64,000 bases of DNA from Leptolyngbya sp. SIO1E4 (GTDB taxonomy: Bacteria; Cyanobacteriota; Cyanobacteriia; Phormidesmidales; Phormidesmidaceae): contig JAAHFU020000001.1 in NCBI GenBank assembly GCA_010672825.2, positions 2,480,001 to 2,544,000 on the forward strand, in the 5' to 3' direction. The position numbers and the translations under genes are program-made. This document shows, in pieces, positions 45,537 to 56,581 of this stretch; position 1 is the stretch's first letter; every line of letters starts with the position of its first letter. The notes below the pieces were generated by a model that saw only the letters and a list, made by a program, of their open reading frames with translations, made no database searches and was not told the origin of the DNA.

Positions 45537-45680
45537 TATAGTCTTGTTCAATTGAGTCCGGTATATCTGGGTCAAGACAGGGGCTAGGGTTGAGGGTCTA
45601 GGGTCTGGGGTTTGGGGTTTGGGGTTTGGGGTTTGGGGTTTAGGGTCTGGGGCGTACTTGATGAGTCTGCAGATCGCTAT
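45537..45680 (-). repeat. TATAGC-type dispersed element, expanded copy with ten or more heptamers
   Basis: Largest member of the family (144 bases), reverse orientation. It starts TATAGTCTTGTTCAATTGAG and has the GGGTCAAGACAG body. Ten consecutive heptamers follow at 45580-45649 (GGGGCTA, GGGTTGA, GGGTCTA, GGGTCTG, four GGGTTTG, GGGTTTA, GGGTCTG), then ACTTGATGAGTCTGCAG and ATCGCTAT. GGG tracts every seven bases on the plus strand suit a G-quadruplex. It lies between ffs and chlN. Confidence 0.9.
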
Positions 45681-45910
45681 GTTGCACCTGAAGTTCTGGT
45701 TAGGACAATCGGATTTCCTGGAATCTTTATGCAGCAAGGTTTTGCCTTCTGCCTTCTGCTTTCTACCTTTTGCTATAGCTGATCTCTCAAAAACGCCCAC
45801 TTCATCACAGTAAAAATGGGACGGGCGATCGCCCATCCCAACCCTTCAGATTCCTGAGATTTCATTTCCTGAGAGCCCAGGTCTTCCAGACCCTTCCAGT
45901 CTGTCTGTCC

Positions 45911-47326
<1,416 letters not shown>

Positions 47327-47442
47327 TTACTCCTTGCGCTTAGGGGTTATTAAGGAGGAACCACAACAGTCGTCGGGAATGGAGGAGCAGCGACATCTCG
47401 AAATCATAGCCGAAATGCCGCGATCGCCTGACGGCGCGATCT

Positions 47443-47805
47443 TTAGAGATCCTCCACCGAATCTGATAATAAGGGCGTATCAGAGGTATCTGTATTCTCT
47501 GCTTCCAAGGTTGGGGGAACCGTATTGTTGTCTAAAGCCATTTCTGGATCAAAGTTCAGACCCAGCACTTCTACCAGGGCATCCTCATCCGAGTTGAGCT
47601 GGTAAAAAGGCACCATCAGATTCCCTAACTTAGGCTCCAGCGCATTGACCACGCCCAGAATGAGGAACGAAGATGGGCGACGACCGCCATCTGGCGTTCT
47701 TACTGAGGTCTGGCGCATCTGAAGTTCTAACCATGCTTGGTTAGCTTGCACATAGTCCAACCATTTTTGGCGAATAACCGCTACGAAATTCTCGAAAAAG
47801 GCCAT
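47443..47805 (-). CDS. DUF5331-like protein between chlL and chlN
   Basis: 120 residues. The N-terminal part is FENFVAVIRQKWLDYVQANQ, followed by RRPSSFLILGVVNALEPKLG. The C-terminal ~40 residues are acidic and low in complexity. A small gene is commonly found between chlL and chlN in cyanobacteria and is labelled DUF5331; its role is unknown. The chl context suggests, but does not prove, a link with dark chlorophyll synthesis. Confidence 0.75.
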   Translation of the reverse strand: MAFFENFVAVIRQKWLDYVQANQAWLELQMRQTSVRTPDGGRRPSSFLILGVVNALEPKLGNLMVPFYQLNSDEDALVEVLGLNFDPEMALDNNTVPPTLEAENTDTSDTPLLSDSVEDL

Positions 47806-48027
47806 CGCTTTGCCTCAATCTGTTGCTTGTAAACGCCTCATGATAGAGGAAATCCGGTGTAAGGGAGAGAATATCGTAGCAACGTTACGCTTTTAGAGAC
47901 TGTTGTTGATTCCTGAAAAGTAAAGTGCTCAATGGCGTTGCCCAGTCTGGTTAACCTGCAATTCAGGTTGAGTAAAAGATGATTCCGGCACCTTTCGAGA
48001 CAGCCTGGGACGCCGAGATAGCTATCT

Positions 48028-48891
48028 TCAGACCATCATCAGGTCTAGTTCAGATTCTTGCTGAGGGGCTGTTTCTGGGGGATTCAGATAGAAGTCTGAC
48101 AACAGGGAGAACAGATCGCGATCTTGCGCATCTTGAGGAACGACCCCTTCAGGTTCCGCCAGAATCTGGTCTGCGATATTGAGGTAATACTGAGTTACGG
48201 GGGCTAGAGACGGGTCGGTTTCTGCCATTTCAAAGAGGGTTTTGCCCTTCACGCGGGACACCCGAATATCTTCAATTAGGGGCAGAATCTCGAGTACGGG
48301 CATCGTGACATGCTCGACGTATTTGTCGATCAGATCGCGCTTAGAGGTTCGATTTCCAATCAGCCCAGCTAGGCGCAGGGTATGGGTACGGGCCTTTTCA
48401 CGCACTGAGGCGGCAATACGATTCGCTGCAAATAAGGCATCAAAGCCATTGTCTGTAACGATCATGCAGTAGTCAGAATAGTTGAGAGGGGCAGCAAATC
48501 CACCGCACACCACATCTCCCAACACGTCAAACAGAATGACGTCATATTCGTCAAAGGCGTTGAGTTCCTTCAGCAGCTTGACGGTTTCCCCGACTACATA
48601 GCCCCCACAGCCAGCCCCAGCTGGCGGCCCCCCGGCTTCGACGCAATCTACGCCACCATAGCCTTTGTAGATCACATCTTCGGGCCAGATGTCTTCGTAG
48701 TGGAAGTCTTTTTCTTGCAGGGTGTCAATGATAGTGGGGATGAGAAAGCCCGTTAGCGTAAATGTACTGTCATGTTTAGGATCGCAGCCAATTTGTAGGA
48801 CTTTTTTGCCTCGCTTCGCCAGGGCTACGGAGATATTGCAGCTAGTGGTGGATTTCCCAATGCCACCTTTGCCATAAACAGAGAGTTTCAC
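48028..48891 (-). CDS. chlL: Light-independent protochlorophyllide reductase ATP-binding subunit L
   Basis: Nitrogenase-reductase-like protein that hydrolyses ATP and passes electrons to ChlNB. 287 residues: P-loop [15 protein letters not shown] at the N-terminus, the Fe4S4 cysteines in [12 protein letters not shown] and [11 protein letters not shown], and the switch segment FDVLGDVVC. It is the first gene of chlL-DUF5331-chlN, preceded by a 520-base gap that must hold the promoter. Confidence 0.99.
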   Translation of the reverse strand: MKLSVYGKGGIGKSTTSCNISVALAKRGKKVLQIGCDPKHDSTFTLTGFLIPTIIDTLQEKDFHYEDIWPEDVIYKGYGGVDCVEAGGPPAGAGCGGYVVGETVKLLKELNAFDEYDVILFDVLGDVVCGGFAAPLNYSDYCMIVTDNGFDALFAANRIAASVREKARTHTLRLAGLIGNRTSKRDLIDKYVEHVTMPVLEILPLIEDIRVSRVKGKTLFEMAETDPSLAPVTQYYLNIADQILAEPEGVVPQDAQDRDLFSLLSDFYLNPPETAPQQESELDLMMV

Positions 48892-49411
48892 AGAAGCGAT
48901 CTCCTAAGTGCTCATTTTCAAAGTGAAGAACTTGTTGCAGCGGTCATTGATGCGCGGGTTGATGAATTGACAACGTGAGAAAAAATCAAATCACTGCGTC
49001 AGTGCAGCGAGGGTTTTCGGCTTGTCAGCATTATGGGCAACCTCACCCTGAAATGTAAGGGCCTTTGGATATGGAGCAGTTAGTAAAACGGCATGACCGA
49101 CACTCTCAATGATTTGGAAGAGCAAGAAAGCCTATAAAACGCTCTCAGCCTTTTCTAAAACTGCCCAACTAAATTGATATCCTCCAATACTGTTTTTAAG
49201 AACAAAGGACAAAATGAAGTTCACCCGAATATTCTCCTGAGGTCAGGTCGCCTTGAATTCCCATGACCCAATATTTACGGGCCTGCATTCGCAGGTTAGG
49301 GAGGAGGGTCACAACCGCACGATCGCACCCCTATACCGCCTGCTGCGACTCACCTGATGGCGGCTGCGATCGCAGTTGCCGAGCAAGTAGAAACTTTTTT
49401 GTTAAGAATGC
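48892..49411. other. Upstream region of chlL
   Basis: 520 bases with no convincing frame. It holds a TTGACA at 48968 on the plus strand, a small inverted CACTG/CAGTG at about 48991-49003, and an HIP1-type site near 49367. It presumably carries the chlL promoter; no known regulator site was recognised. Confidence 0.5.
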
Positions 49412-50395
49412 TCAATTTTTGGGTGGCGTCCCCTCTTCAGTCGGATTTTTGGCCCTGTCAGAGCGCGGGTGGACCTCAACCCCGATGCTGATCTCGCCCC
49501 CTAGGACAGAGTTGCCCGTTGGTTCATCCTTCTGGAGTAAAGGGGGGATGTAGGTGGGGGTATCAATGCCCTGTGCTGCCCGATAGCGTGCCACTTCGTC
49601 ATGGATTTGCTGGGCCATCTCTAGGATCGTTTTTGAGGGCGATGCAGAGGCTTCCATCAGCTTAAGTTTGAAGCTGATTTGTTTCACCATCAGGCGTTGA
49701 GACTCTGGATCAAGGGCCAAGTCTAGGCCGAGTTTTGCCTTGTTGTTAATGACAGCGCTTAAGGCCGTTTCAACTAACCCTTCCCCAATTTCGACAAGGG
49801 TCGGCTTGAATGTGACCATATAGGCCCGCACTGTGTCTTGGACAGTGGCTTCCACCGCTTGATTGCGGGCAACTTGGGCGACTTGGTTGGCAAAGGCGAC
49901 CCACTTTGGATCCAGAATGCGCTGGGCCGCTGTCTGCCAATCGAATTCGTCGCGGATGAGATGAATGAGCCGTTTCGCTTCATCTCGGGAGATTTGCACA
50001 TCTTCGACAATGGGCAAAATTGTGGTGATGAGGGCTTGAATTTGAGGGGTTTCTAGATTGGGGACATGGGTTTGAATGTAAGCATCTAAGGTGGCTCTGG
50101 CTTTAACTTCAAGGGCTTCGCGCCAGTGTTTCGCCTGGGTTGCGATCGCCTGTTCCCCCTCAGTCCAGGCTTGCTCTGCGACCCGGCTCGGATCAAAATC
50201 GACCACTAGCTCATCCACCCAGGCTTCCATTTCGAGCCCTTGGAAGACGATCGCACCAGCTTTGGCGCGTACTGAAAGCAGGGATCCGGCGATCGCCCGC
50301 ACCTGTGGGATGGATTCACCCCCGCCGTACTGGCCAATATAGGCATACAGAGCCTGTCGGAGCGATTGGGCGGTTTTGGGCGTAAGAGCGGTCAT
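49412..50395 (-). CDS. Helical protein of unknown function
   Basis: 327 residues, mostly amphipathic helices (QSLRQALYAYIGQYGGGESI, AKAGAIVFQGLEMEAWVDELV, IVEDVQISRDEAKRLIHLIRDEF) with a flexible Pro/Lys tail. No signal or membrane segment. No family is recognised. Its ATG overlaps the stop of the deacetylase gene by four bases, so it is co-translated with it; a functional link with protein or polyamine deacetylation is a guess. Confidence 0.7.
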   Translation of the reverse strand: MTALTPKTAQSLRQALYAYIGQYGGGESIPQVRAIAGSLLSVRAKAGAIVFQGLEMEAWVDELVVDFDPSRVAEQAWTEGEQAIATQAKHWREALEVKARATLDAYIQTHVPNLETPQIQALITTILPIVEDVQISRDEAKRLIHLIRDEFDWQTAAQRILDPKWVAFANQVAQVARNQAVEATVQDTVRAYMVTFKPTLVEIGEGLVETALSAVINNKAKLGLDLALDPESQRLMVKQISFKLKLMEASASPSKTILEMAQQIHDEVARYRAAQGIDTPTYIPPLLQKDEPTGNSVLGGEISIGVEVHPRSDRAKNPTEEGTPPKN

Positions 50396-51345
50396 GGAAT
50401 GCCTGGCGAAGTGTCGTCACGATCTAAACAAGCGGCGATTGTCGCGACGACGGACTGGGCGAGGGCATCAGGGTCGTAGCCTCCCTCTAGGCCCAAGAGC
50501 AGATTAGGCTGAATTTCTCGGCAATAACGCGTGAATATGCCGAAATCCTCAGGTTTGAGGGAAATCCCTGCCAGCGGATCGGCATGGTTAGCGTCATAGC
50601 CGGCACTGATAATCAAAAAATCAGGCGCGAATGTCTTCAGGAAGGGCACCACGGCCTGCTCAAACTGAGGCTGATACTCTGCTAGGGTGCTGCCGCGCGG
50701 CATCGGAATGTTGAGGACGTTTTTGTAGAACCCCTGCTCACTGGCTCTGCCGGTGCCGGGGTAAGCCGGAAACTGATGCAGCGAACAGTAAGCGATGTTA
50801 GGATTCCCCTCAACGAGGGCTTGGGTACCATTGCCGTGATGTACGTCCCAATCCAAAATGGCCACCCGATTAATGGCGGCATGTTGCAGGGCATAGTGGG
50901 CCGCGATCGCGGCGTTAGAAAATAGGCAAAACCCCATGCCGCGATCGCTGATCGCATGGTGCCCTGGCGGGCGGGCCAATACAAAGGCTGATTGCTGCTG
51001 TTGCAGAACGGTATCTACCCCGGCTAGCCAGGCATTAACCGCTAACAGCGCAATGTTGTAGCTTTGGGGGGATACGGGGGTGTCTGGATCAAGCAAGCCC
51101 CCTCCTTCCTCGGCTAAATGCTCTAAGTCGCTGATGTAGTGCAGGTTATGCAGTTGGCGAATGAAAGGCAGAGGATCTCGGGCTGCCAGGGGGGACGGTT
51201 GTTGCCAGTGCAGTTGTGAGGCCCAGGGCAGGGCTTGTAGCGCCTGGGTGATCGCCACTAGGCGGCCCGCGTTTTCAGGATGCAGCCGTCCTGTATCATG
51301 CTCCAGAAAAGCCTCGGAATAGATCACCGTTAGTGTAGAAGCCAT
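50392..51345 (-). CDS. Histone-deacetylase family protein
   Basis: 317-residue zinc-dependent deacetylase fold (arginase/HDAC superfamily) from the ATG at 51345. Key motifs are RLHPENAGRL, PPGHHAISDRGMGFCLFSNAAI with the paired active-site His, ILDWDVHHGNGTQ with metal-binding Asp and His, and the Asp of SAGYDANHADPLAG, then LEGGYDPDAL. Bacterial members act on acetylated proteins, acetoin or polyamines; the substrate here is unknown. It overlaps the next gene by four bases. Confidence 0.92.
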   Translation of the reverse strand: MASTLTVIYSEAFLEHDTGRLHPENAGRLVAITQALQALPWASQLHWQQPSPLAARDPLPFIRQLHNLHYISDLEHLAEEGGGLLDPDTPVSPQSYNIALLAVNAWLAGVDTVLQQQQSAFVLARPPGHHAISDRGMGFCLFSNAAIAAHYALQHAAINRVAILDWDVHHGNGTQALVEGNPNIAYCSLHQFPAYPGTGRASEQGFYKNVLNIPMPRGSTLAEYQPQFEQAVVPFLKTFAPDFLIISAGYDANHADPLAGISLKPEDFGIFTRYCREIQPNLLLGLEGGYDPDALAQSVVATIAACLDRDDTSPGIP

Positions 51346-51541
51346 TCGCTGTAAGGGCCGTTGTAGCGGCATTAAACATCCTTTACCCCTACAATACGCC
51401 GTCCGTAAGCACAGGGAAAAGCGTGGTAAAATAAGAGATGCAGTGACACATATTTTGCAACGAATTTAGCCGTCATAGCCGTATGCGATTCAATTTTCCG
51501 GCTTTTGGCTAAATTTTTGTGATTTTGGAGCTTTTTACCCT

Positions 51542-54148
51542 ATGAGTATCATCCCCACAGATTTGCGGAACGAAATGTCCCGTTCTTATCTGGAATACGC
51601 CATGAGCGTAATTGTGGGGCGAGCGCTGCCGGATGCACGAGACGGCCTCAAGCCGGTACATCGGCGCATTCTTTATGCCATGCACGAACTGGGCTTGACC
51701 TCCGATCGCCCGTTTCGTAAATGTGCCCGTGTAGTCGGGGAGGTACTGGGTAAATATCATCCCCACGGAGACACGGCTGTTTACGATGCCCTGGTGCGGA
51801 TGGCGCAGGATTTTTCCATGCGGGCACCGCTGATCAATGGTCACGGAAATTTTGGCTCCATTGATAATGACCCCCCTGCCGCCATGCGGTATACCGAGTG
51901 TCGGCTCCAGGCGCTCACCAGTGATGCCCTCTTACAAGACATTGAGTCTGACACCGTTGACTTTGTTGACAACTTCGATGGCTCTCAGCAAGAGCCCATT
52001 GTCTTGCCATCACGGGTGCCGCAGCTGCTGCTCAACGGCTCTTCAGGGATTGCGGTGGGGATGGCCACCAATATTCCTCCCCACAATTTGGGGGAGTTGT
52101 TAGATGGTGTGATTGCCCTGATTAACAACCCAGAGATTTCGTTGGCTGAGTTGATGGCGCTGATTCCTGGGCCAGATTTCCCAACGGGGGCCCAAATCCT
52201 TGGCTCCAGCGGAATTCGGGATGCTTACACAACCGGGCGTGGGTCTGTCACGATGCGCGGCGTTGCCAACATTGAAACGCTGGAGCAGCGCGGGCGCCCA
52301 GATCGCGATGCCATTATCATCACCGAGTTGCCCTATCAGACGAATAAAGCAGCGCTGATCGAAAAGATTGCCGAGATGGTGAATGAGCGCCGTCTAGAGG
52401 GCATTTCTGATATTCGCGACGAAAGCGATCGCGATGGCATGCGCATTGTCATTGAACTCAAGCGGGATGCGTATCCCCGGGTTGTGCTCAATAACCTGTA
52501 TAAGCAGACGCCACTGCAAAATAATTTTGGCGTCAATATGCTGGCTTTGGTGAATGGGGAGCCCCAGCTGATTGGGCTGAAGCAAATGCTGGAAGTCTTT
52601 GTGGACTTCCGGGTTGAAACCATCACGCGCCGTACCCAATATGAGCTGAATAAAGCAGAAGAGCGGGATCATATTCTGCAGGGATATCTGGTGGCCCTAG
52701 AGAATATGGATGCCATCATTGCCCTGATACGCCATGCAGCGGATACCCCAACGGCCAAGCAGGAGTTGATCGCGGGGTACGGTCTGACAGAAGTGCAGGC
52801 AGACGCCATCCTGCAAATGCAGTTGCGCCGCCTGACGGCCCTAGAAACAGACAAAATTCAGCAGGAACATGAAGCGCTGCAGGCCAAAATTGCCGATCTG
52901 CGCGACATTTTGGCCCGGCGAGAGCGCATTTTAGACATTATTGTGACCGAGCTGGGAGAGCTGCGCGATCGCCATGCCACTGAGCGCCGTACGGTCATCG
53001 AACGCGATGCTGGGGAACTGACCGATATTTCCCTGATTGCGAATGAGCAAGTGGTCATTCTGGTGACGGAGTACGGCTATATCAAGCGCATGCCGGTCGA
53101 TACTTTTGAGGCGCAGAGTCGGGCGACTCGCGGTAAGGCGGGGGCTCGCATCAAGGAAGATGATGGCATTCAGCATTTCATTACCTCCTGCTGCCACGAT
53201 CATGTGCTGTTCTTTAGCGATCGCGGCGTCGCATATTCCTTGCGTGCCTACCAACTTCCTGAGGGGTCGCGGACATCCCAAGGGGTGCCCATTGTACAGA
53301 TGCTGCCGATTCCTAAAGAAGAGAAGATTACCTCTGTCATTGCTGTCCCTGAGTTCACCGATGATGAATACCTGGTGATGCTGACCCAGGGAGGGTACAT
53401 CAAAAAGACAGCGCTATCGGCCTTCAGCAATATTCGCGCCAACGGGCTGATTGCCATTTCCCTGGAAGAAGGAGACCAGTTGCGCTGGGTTCGTCTAGCG
53501 CGCACCAGCGACAGTATCCTCATTGGATCGCGCCAGGGCATGACGATTCACTTCATGGCTGATGACGATCAGCTTCGTCCGCTGGGTCGCCCGACCCGGG
53601 GAGTGAAAGCCATGAACCGCAGAGACGGCGATGAACTCATTAGCATGGATATTTTGCCGTCCCAAGTGACCAGTGCAGTTGCAGAAGCAGAAGCGGCAGG
53701 CGCTAACGAAGACACCGAAGAAGCCGCAGTCAATAGCCAAGGACCTTGGATTCTGGTGATTACCGCAGGGGGGATGGGGAAGCGGGTGCCGGTTGCTCTC
53801 TTCCGGCTGCAAAACCGTGCTGGGATGGGGCTACAAGCCCTCAAGTTTCGGATTAAAGACGATACCCTGGTCGCTGTTTTAGTCGTTAATGAAGACGAAG
53901 AACTCATGCTGGTGACTAACCGCGGCATCATCATTCGCCAGCGAGTCAACGATATCTCTATTCAATCTCGGGCGGCGCAGGGGGTGCGTCTGCAACGGTT
54001 AGATGATGACGACCAAATCGCTGCGGTTGCAGTGGTTCCAGCGGTTTTAGAAGGGGAAGACGAGACGGAAGATGAAACAGCCGCGTCTTCTGAAACTGAG
54101 TCTGAGGCCACTTCAGAATCAGCCCCTACCTCAGATGCCGAGGAGTAG
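51542..54148 (+). CDS. gyrA: DNA gyrase subunit A
   Basis: Breakage-reunion subunit of the type II topoisomerase. 868 residues. The catalytic Tyr117 lies in AAMRYTEC, and the quinolone-determining [19 protein letters not shown] has Thr78 where E. coli has Ser83. C-terminal beta-pinwheel blades follow from about residue 510. The GyrA-box position reads [10 protein letters not shown] instead of QRRGGKG. An Ala/Glu-rich insert near 715-730 and a Ser/Thr/Glu tail are lineage-like additions. The gene is monocistronic and followed by a TATAGC element. Confidence 0.97.
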   Translation: MSIIPTDLRNEMSRSYLEYAMSVIVGRALPDARDGLKPVHRRILYAMHELGLTSDRPFRKCARVVGEVLGKYHPHGDTAVYDALVRMAQDFSMRAPLINGHGNFGSIDNDPPAAMRYTECRLQALTSDALLQDIESDTVDFVDNFDGSQQEPIVLPSRVPQLLLNGSSGIAVGMATNIPPHNLGELLDGVIALINNPEISLAELMALIPGPDFPTGAQILGSSGIRDAYTTGRGSVTMRGVANIETLEQRGRPDRDAIIITELPYQTNKAALIEKIAEMVNERRLEGISDIRDESDRDGMRIVIELKRDAYPRVVLNNLYKQTPLQNNFGVNMLALVNGEPQLIGLKQMLEVFVDFRVETITRRTQYELNKAEERDHILQGYLVALENMDAIIALIRHAADTPTAKQELIAGYGLTEVQADAILQMQLRRLTALETDKIQQEHEALQAKIADLRDILARRERILDIIVTELGELRDRHATERRTVIERDAGELTDISLIANEQVVILVTEYGYIKRMPVDTFEAQSRATRGKAGARIKEDDGIQHFITSCCHDHVLFFSDRGVAYSLRAYQLPEGSRTSQGVPIVQMLPIPKEEKITSVIAVPEFTDDEYLVMLTQGGYIKKTALSAFSNIRANGLIAISLEEGDQLRWVRLARTSDSILIGSRQGMTIHFMADDDQLRPLGRPTRGVKAMNRRDGDELISMDILPSQVTSAVAEAEAAGANEDTEEAAVNSQGPWILVITAGGMGKRVPVALFRLQNRAGMGLQALKFRIKDDTLVAVLVVNEDEELMLVTNRGIIIRQRVNDISIQSRAAQGVRLQRLDDDDQIAAVAVVPAVLEGEDETEDETAASSETESEATSESAPTSDAEE

Positions 54149-54179
54149 CCGCAGCGACGAGCCTGCTAGCGAGCCGTTG

Positions 54180-54275
54180 TATAGAGGTCTGCAGGCTGAT
54201 CAAGTTACACCCTAGACCCCAAACCCTAGACCCTGTCATGACCCAGATGTACTGGACTCAACTGAACAAGGCTAG
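54180..54275 (+). repeat. TATAGC-type dispersed element after gyrA
   Basis: Reads TATAGAGGTCTGCAGGCTGA, then TACACCC with heptamers TAGACCC, CAAACCC and TAGACCC, then the GACCCAGATGTACTGGACTC body and ACTGAACAAGGCTAG. It lies between gyrA and the response regulator gene (convergent), a few bases before the latter's stop. Confidence 0.85.
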
Positions 54276-54279
54276 AGCG

Positions 54280-54918
54280 CTAGCTCCGCAGGTGTTGATA
54301 GGCCCAGAGCGCAGCCTGAGTCCGATCGCGCACGTCTAATTCACAAAAAATATTCGTCAGATAGTTTTTAACCGTGCCTTCGGTGAGATTCAGGTCTGCC
54401 GAAATTTCGCGATTGCTTTTGCCTTGACCCAACAGCTTCAAGATATCCAGTTCTCGTTCACTGAACTGGGTGCGATAGTCTGTTTTATCGTTTCCAGGTT
54501 GGGGATGCAGTTGCGAAAACACTTTGGGAGCGATCGTCGGGCCTAACTGGCTATATCCCTGGTGTAGATTGCGAATTGCTGCAGCGACTTCACGGGCTGG
54601 CGTGCTTTTGAGCAAATACCCCAAAGCTCCTGCCTGCAACGATTGAAAGACATATTCGTCTTCATCAAAAGTGGTCAGCACCAAAATCCGAATCCAGGGA
54701 TACCGGGCATGAATTGCCTGGGTTGCCTGCACCCCATCACAGATAGGCATGCGCACATCCATCAAAACGATATCGGGTTGCAGACGCTCTGTCAGGGCGA
54801 TCGCCTCCTGCCCATGGTTAGCTTCACCCACAAGTTCCAGGTCGTCCTCTAGGGAGAGCAACGAAGCAAGCCCCTGACGAAAAAGGGGTTGGTCGTCAAC
54901 CAGCAACAATCGAATCAT
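54280..54918 (-). CDS. NarL/LuxR-family response regulator
   Basis: 212 residues. The receiver domain carries the phospho-acceptor Asp in PDIVLMDVRMPI and the switch residues in VLTTFDEDEYV and LLKSTPAREV. The C-terminal LuxR-type HTH is LLGQGKSNREISADLNLTEGTVKNYLTNIF. It overlaps the histidine kinase gene by four bases and is its partner. Targets are unknown. Confidence 0.95.
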   Translation of the reverse strand: MIRLLLVDDQPLFRQGLASLLSLEDDLELVGEANHGQEAIALTERLQPDIVLMDVRMPICDGVQATQAIHARYPWIRILVLTTFDEDEYVFQSLQAGALGYLLKSTPAREVAAAIRNLHQGYSQLGPTIAPKVFSQLHPQPGNDKTDYRTQFSERELDILKLLGQGKSNREISADLNLTEGTVKNYLTNIFCELDVRDRTQAALWAYQHLRS

Positions 54919-56141
54919 CGAGGTACCATAAGTTGAATACAGGTTCCTTGCCCGGGGGTGCTGTTTACCCGCACGGATCCACCTACTAATTGTGCCCGTT
55001 CCTGCATGCCCCGCAGGCCGAAACCGCTAGAGGGCTGGCTTGGATCAAAGCCATCGCCATCGTCTTCGAGGTAGATGATCACGTCCGTGGGGGTGGCTTT
55101 CCCTTGCAAGCAGATAGCATGGGCATGGCTATGTCTGCGGATGTTCTCGAGCCCTTCTTTCACAATGCAGTAAATCTGGTGGCTGGTTTGCAGGGGAAGT
55201 TGCGGTAAATCAATTTTGCTCTCAGCCTTCAGGGACGGATCAGATTTGAACGGGGCCATCAGATGCGTGAGCGCCATATTGAGATTAAACGGCTCCTCTC
55301 GCAGGGTGGAAAATGCTCGTCGCACCTCTTGTAGCGATTGACGGGTTAACAGCTTTGAGGTGTCCAATAGGGGACGAACCTGGTCAGAACCGCGCTCGTA
55401 GAGTCTCTGGGCCAGTTCTATCTGTACATCTAACGACGTCAGCGTCTGACCCAGGGAATCATGGATATCGCGGGTGATGCGGGCGCGCTCTAAATCTGCC
55501 GCTAACGTCTCAACGGCTTGCGTGAGGGCCGCTTCTCGCTCGCGGCTTTTGCGCTCAGAAATCACGGTTAAACACAGTAAGACAATCAACAAACCGGCGG
55601 CAATGAAGACCGTGGCATGGGAAAGGATGACGGTGATCACCTGAATTGAGAGGGGCTGTGCCAGGGTTGCTTCTAGCTGATTGTGCAGGTGATCAGCATT
55701 CATCGGCTGTGAGAATTGTTGGGCAATCTCTTGGGCGGTAATCACTTGCCAGAAAATGCCGGAGGCGATCGCGGTGACGATCACTTCTCTCAACCTCAGC
55801 AAAAAGCAACTTTTAGCCAAGACGAGCAGCAGAAATAAATCTAGCCCCCAGCGAGAGAACAAACGGGTCGCCAAGAGCGCCCCAATCTCCACCCAAATGT
55901 AGGTGCGTCTCTGCCAAAGGGGGCGGTGAGTAGGGAGCCGTTGACTGAGGATGATAAACAGCCCGAACACCCCAAAGACAAGATAATCTCCTCCTCTGAC
56001 TGTATCAGCCAAGGGTCGGTAAAAAAGCGGAACAATCATCTGCAGGAGATGCATCCCCAAAAACGTCCACTCGACATATCGCAGGACTTTGGGGATAGGA
56101 GGGGCGGTGATGAAGCGTTCCGGGCTTGCCCTGGAAGTCAT
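54915..56141 (-). CDS. NarX/DesK-type membrane histidine kinase
   Basis: 408 residues. Four to six hydrophobic helices occupy the first ~200 residues (e.g. YLVFGVFGLFIILSQ, DLFLLLVLAKSCFLL, ATVFIAAGLLIVLLCLTV). A HisKA_3 region follows, with the phospho-His in ARITRDIHDSLGQTLTSLD. The HATPase_c domain carries IVKEGLENIRRHSHA and GDGFDPSQPSSGFGLRGM. The pair resembles thermosensing or nitrate-type systems, but the signal is unknown. It is translated ahead of the regulator with a four-base overlap. Confidence 0.94.
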   Translation of the reverse strand: MTSRASPERFITAPPIPKVLRYVEWTFLGMHLLQMIVPLFYRPLADTVRGGDYLVFGVFGLFIILSQRLPTHRPLWQRRTYIWVEIGALLATRLFSRWGLDLFLLLVLAKSCFLLRLREVIVTAIASGIFWQVITAQEIAQQFSQPMNADHLHNQLEATLAQPLSIQVITVILSHATVFIAAGLLIVLLCLTVISERKSREREAALTQAVETLAADLERARITRDIHDSLGQTLTSLDVQIELAQRLYERGSDQVRPLLDTSKLLTRQSLQEVRRAFSTLREEPFNLNMALTHLMAPFKSDPSLKAESKIDLPQLPLQTSHQIYCIVKEGLENIRRHSHAHAICLQGKATPTDVIIYLEDDGDGFDPSQPSSGFGLRGMQERAQLVGGSVRVNSTPGQGTCIQLMVPR

Positions 56142-56272
56142 AGTGCAAATTGCGGCTATTCCGCGTCAGTATGCAGTCTACAGGCTTTGTCCTTCGATGG
56201 CTCTGGTCTTCTTAGCTACCGCTTATACATATCTCGGTTTGAACAATATCAGCGCTGCATGACCTCTCTTAA

Positions 56273-56333
56273 TCCCTCCTTGCTCTTGTTGCCTTAGGAG
56301 GGAAACCCAGTGCTCCCCTTTGTTAAGGGGGAG
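56273..56333. repeat. Two adjacent inverted repeats
   Basis: TCCCTCCT (56273-56280) pairs with AGGAGGGA (56296-56303), and CTCCCCTT (56313-56320) with AAGGGG(G)AG (56325-56333). Such CTCCCCTTTGTTAAGGGGGAG-like stems are common between cyanobacterial genes. The rest of the 440-base gap 56142-56581 shows nothing else. Confidence 0.55.
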
Positions 56334-56581
56334 TTAGAGGGGATCTCCAGCACGCTTCTGGATCAGACAAGGACTGATGTATAAGCAGCCGGGTCTTCTT
56401 AGGGGGGGTACATGGGAGCACACGCCAGGAAAGCTTATGATTGTTGATCCTATGGCAGCTGCTTGTGCGATCACCATGACCTTTGTCATAGGATTCAATG
56501 ACCTCTCGCTATGGGAGGGAATGGCCCTGCCTCGTTACAGTTGGCAAGTAAGTGAGCTCACTGAATCAGGAGGCCATCTTG

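Noticed and set aside
45580-45656. CRISPR array or coding repeat (the minus frame reads Pro/Lys-rich repeats)
   Set aside because: The unit is seven bases with no spacers, and the open frame is a by-product of the heptamer period.
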